Of a stretch of 6,908 nucleotides of DNA, positions 4,763 through 6,908 are shown one piece after another (position 1 is the stretch's first letter; every line of letters starts with the position of its first letter). The notes beneath the pieces are model-generated. The model saw only the letters and a list, made by a program, of their open reading frames with translations, ran no database searches and was not told the origin of the DNA. The stretch is taken from NCBI GenBank assembly GCA_001779455.1, contig MFKE01000003.1, forward strand, positions 5,585-12,492, read 5' to 3'. Position numbers and translations under genes: made by a program. This DNA comes from Candidatus Gottesmanbacteria bacterium RIFOXYB1_FULL_47_11 (GTDB taxonomy: Bacteria > Patescibacteriota > Microgenomatia > UBA10105 > UBA927).

Positions 4763-6064
4763 ATGAAATTGCGAACGTCCTTTATTTGCCAACAATGCGC
4801 CTTTGAGTCTCTCAGTTGGTATGGGAAATGCCCTAATTGCGGAGTATGGAATACACTCGTAGAGACCGTCAAAGAGGATGCAAGGCAAAGCGTCAATGCG
4901 TCAATGCGTCAGCGCACAGGAGCAGTTAAACCACAAAAATTATCCGAAGTTCGACATATTGAAAAAAATAGACTGAAAAGCGGTTTTGCGGAATTTGACC
5001 GCGTAATGGGCGGCGGCGTCGTCCCGGGCTCGGTAACCCTTCTTGCCGGGGATCCGGGTATCGGCAAATCAACGCTCACCCTCCATGTCCTAGCCGCCGT
5101 CGGCGGCCTTTACGTATCTGGCGAGGAATCTGCCGAGCAGATTAAGCTGCGGGCAAAGAGGCTGGGGATCGGCGGAGAGAACGTATCTATCCTTTCTGAA
5201 ATTTCAGTTGAATCCATCGTAAGCAACGTAAGTGAGAAAAAACTCGTAATAATTGACTCCATTCAGACGCTCATGTCCTCCGATCTGGACGGTATGGCGG
5301 GGTCTGTGGGGCAAATACGGCACTGTGCGGAAGTGCTTATCGCTGCTGCTAAAACCAAAGGCATCCCCATAATGATCATCGGACACGTAACCCGCGAGGG
5401 GACGATTGCGGGACCGAAAGTCCTTGAACATATGGTCGACACCGTGCTGTATCTTGAGGGAGAACGGTTTGCAAATGCCAGAATCCTGCGGACGCTTAAA
5501 AACCGGTTCGGGGCGGTTGAGGAAGTGGGAATTTTTGAAATGGACGATAAAGGACTCAGGGAGATATCCAATCCCTCCGCCTTATTCCTTCAGGACCGGG
5601 TAAAAAATGTCCCCGGCAGTATTGTGACGGTAGTGATGGAAGGAACGCGGCCGATGCTCGTGGAAATCCAGGCGCTTACGGTTGCCAGCCAGCTTGCCAT
5701 GCCCAGAAGGATCGGCAACGGCATCGATTACAACCGGCTGCAGCTGGTTATTGCTATTTTATCAAAGCGGTTAAACGTGCCGCTGGGTGGATTCGATATT
5801 TTCGTCAACGTATCCGGGGGAATGCGGGTAAGCGAACCTTCTGCGGATTTGGCGATAGCGCTTGCCATCCTGAGTTCTTTCAAAAACAAGGCGCTTGATC
5901 CGAAAACCGCAGTATTCGGTGAGGTGGGACTTTTGGGAGAAGTACGCTCCATCGGCTCTGACGAGCGAAGAACTAAGGAGGCCCGGAGACTCGGGTTTAC
6001 GACTATTATTTCTCCCAAAACTGTCCGCAATCTCCTCCAGGCCGGGAAATTTCTGCTACTATAG
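4763..6064 (+). CDS. radA: DNA repair protein RadA (Sms), DnaB-like branch-migration helicase
   Basis: RadA is an ATP-dependent helicase that acts with RecA to process recombination intermediates. The 433-aa product has the full architecture: a four-Cys zinc finger (C9, C12, C23, C26), a RecA-like ATPase with Walker A GDPGIGKST (96-104) and Walker B LVIID (161-165), the RadA signature KNRFG (246-250), and a C-terminal Lon-like domain (about 270-433). That domain shows QLAMPRRIGNGIDYNRL (310-326) and SADLAIALAILSS (360-372). It is slightly shorter than the usual 450-460 residues. The linker between zinc finger and ATPase (about 38-55) contains an 8-bp tandem repeat. The start at 4763 is set by AAGGAG; its upstream leader holds a short ORF with the same first six residues. 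The next gene begins 5 nt after the stop, which suggests co-transcription. Confidence 0.96.
   Translation: MKLRTSFICQQCAFESLSWYGKCPNCGVWNTLVETVKEDARQSVNASMRQRTGAVKPQKLSEVRHIEKNRLKSGFAEFDRVMGGGVVPGSVTLLAGDPGIGKSTLTLHVLAAVGGLYVSGEESAEQIKLRAKRLGIGGENVSILSEISVESIVSNVSEKKLVIIDSIQTLMSSDLDGMAGSVGQIRHCAEVLIAAAKTKGIPIMIIGHVTREGTIAGPKVLEHMVDTVLYLEGERFANARILRTLKNRFGAVEEVGIFEMDDKGLREISNPSALFLQDRVKNVPGSIVTVVMEGTRPMLVEIQALTVASQLAMPRRIGNGIDYNRLQLVIAILSKRLNVPLGGFDIFVNVSGGMRVSEPSADLAIALAILSSFKNKALDPKTAVFGEVGLLGEVRSIGSDERRTKEARRLGFTTIISPKTVRNLLQAGKFLLL
4890..4913 (+). repeat. 8-bp tandem repeat (GCGTCAAT) inside radA
   Basis: GCGTCAAT occurs at 4890-4897 and 4898-4905, followed by a partial third copy GCGTCAGC at 4906-4913. 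It encodes part of the linker SVNASMRQR (residues 43-51), so one motif is read in three frames. Eight is not a multiple of three, so gain or loss of one unit would frameshift radA before its ATPase domain. Confidence 0.75.
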
Positions 6065-6069
6065 TAGTA

Positions 6070-6908
6070 ATGCAAATCCTGATTGTAACGGAAACATATC
6101 TGCCGACGGTTTCCGGCGTCGCCAGCTCTACCCACTCTATCGCTAAATATATGGCTTCGCGCGGGCATACCGTTACGGTTGTTGCTCCCGCGCCTGCTAT
6201 CTCCGGATCGGTAGAACATGTTGCTAATCTGAGCGTGAGAACCACACCGTCTGTCCATGATCCTGTTTTTGCCGGTAAATCCATGACCGTATTTCCCTTC
6301 GGCTTTCCCGTCATCTGGAACCAGATGCACGCGCACCGGCCCGATGTCGTACACATTCAGGAGCCCGGGTCCCTTGGTATGACTGCGCTGCTGGTTGCCA
6401 AACACATGCATATTCCGACCGTCGGCGCGCTTCACACGATGCCGGAACAATTTGCGACATTTTTCGGCCCCCTGTACCCATTTGGGTTATGGATCGCAAA
6501 AATGATCGCCAGATCGGTATATAACCACTATGACGCGGTGATGACGCCGACCCAAACCATGGTGACATATATGAAAAGTGTGGGCATCCGCACCCCAACA
6601 CATGCCATCTCAAACGGCATTGATCTTACTAAATATACGAGTGCGCCGCCTGATGCCGCGATGACACGCCAGTTTGCGCTTCCCCGGGGTAAAGTGCTCT
6701 TCGGGTATCTGGGGCGGATAGATAAAGATAAGCATTTGGATATCACCGTGCGCGCCATGACCCGCGCGGAGGATAATGTCCATTTGGTGATAGCGGGCTT
6801 TGGGAAAGATCAGCCGGCACTTGTTGCCTTGGCCCGGGAGCTTGGGGTATCGGAGCGAGTTACATTTATCGGAAAATTGGTGAAGGAGCAGATTATACAG
6901 CTCTACCG
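6070..6908 (+). CDS. Glycosyltransferase family 4 (GT-B fold), N-terminal 279 residues, cut by the window end
   Basis: The frame is open from ATG 6070 to the window end. It opens with the GT4 N-terminal pattern ILIVTETYLPTVSGVASS (3-20), in which a beta strand leads to a Gly-containing acceptor/donor loop, and continues with RGHTVTVVAP (31-40), PDVVHIQEPGSLG (91-103) and the HTMPEQF block (122-128). NGID (182-185) starts the C-terminal Rossmann domain, followed by FGYLGRIDKDKHLD (211-224), whose Arg and Lys match the nucleotide-sugar phosphate-binding positions of GT4 enzymes, and VIAGFGKDQPAL (240-251). The later E-x7-E motif lies outside the window. The family includes lipid glycosyltransferases such as diacylglycerol glucosyl- and phosphatidylinositol mannosyltransferases; the substrate here is unknown. 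No Shine-Dalgarno precedes the ATG, and the 5-nt gap after radA suggests translational coupling. Confidence 0.9.
   Translation, partial: MQILIVTETYLPTVSGVASSTHSIAKYMASRGHTVTVVAPAPAISGSVEHVANLSVRTTPSVHDPVFAGKSMTVFPFGFPVIWNQMHAHRPDVVHIQEPGSLGMTALLVAKHMHIPTVGALHTMPEQFATFFGPLYPFGLWIAKMIARSVYNHYDAVMTPTQTMVTYMKSVGIRTPTHAISNGIDLTKYTSAPPDAAMTRQFALPRGKVLFGYLGRIDKDKHLDITVRAMTRAEDNVHLVIAGFGKDQPALVALARELGVSERVTFIGKLVKEQIIQLY

Noticed and set aside
1..6908. CRISPR array, tRNA gene or transposase
   Set aside because: I found no regularly spaced repeats, no cloverleaf and no recombinase or transposase motif in the window.

Overview
The window looks like a chromosomal piece of a Candidate Phyla Radiation (Patescibacteria-type) bacterium. 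The main reason is the 23S rRNA gene, which is interrupted twice in the peptidyl-transferase region by small group I introns without ORFs, a frequent CPR trait. Tightly packed genes, clear Shine-Dalgarno sites (AAGGAGG, AGAAGG) and standard-code reading fit a bacterium. The assignment to CPR is inferred; no lineage within it can be named from this sequence.

Layout. Positions 1-1093 hold the 3' part of 23S rRNA in three exons (1-52, 389-481, 799-about 1093) separated by introns at E. coli positions 2500 and 2593. In both introns the splice sites are fixed by an internal guide sequence pairing with the 5' exon (P1, with a U-G pair at the cut), by pairing with the 3' exon (P10), and by a terminal G. 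A spacer of about 105 nt leads to 5S rRNA (1201-1318). The 5S is enclosed in a flanking stem that ends in seven Ts, so it probably serves both 5S processing and operon termination.

After the rRNA operon comes an AT-richer unrecognised gene (1397-2029), bracketed by a 12-nt direct repeat. It converges on a membrane-anchored CapA-type metallophosphatase on the minus strand (2053-3081). That gene diverges from a small cupin gene (3109-3489). Next is a housekeeping block on the plus strand: a four-S1-domain ribosomal protein S1 with its own consensus promoter, then radA, then the start of a GT4 glycosyltransferase that runs off the window. RadA and the glycosyltransferase are 5 nt apart and probably co-transcribed.

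The most unusual signal is in the radA leader. A six-codon ORF at 4698-4718 encodes MKLRTS and stops. This is exactly the first six residues of RadA, written in different synonymous codons. It lies where transcription from an extended -10 promoter should begin, so it may be translated leaderless, and part of it can pair with the edge of the radA ribosome binding site. A second oddity is an 8-bp tandem repeat inside radA whose copy-number change would shift the frame.
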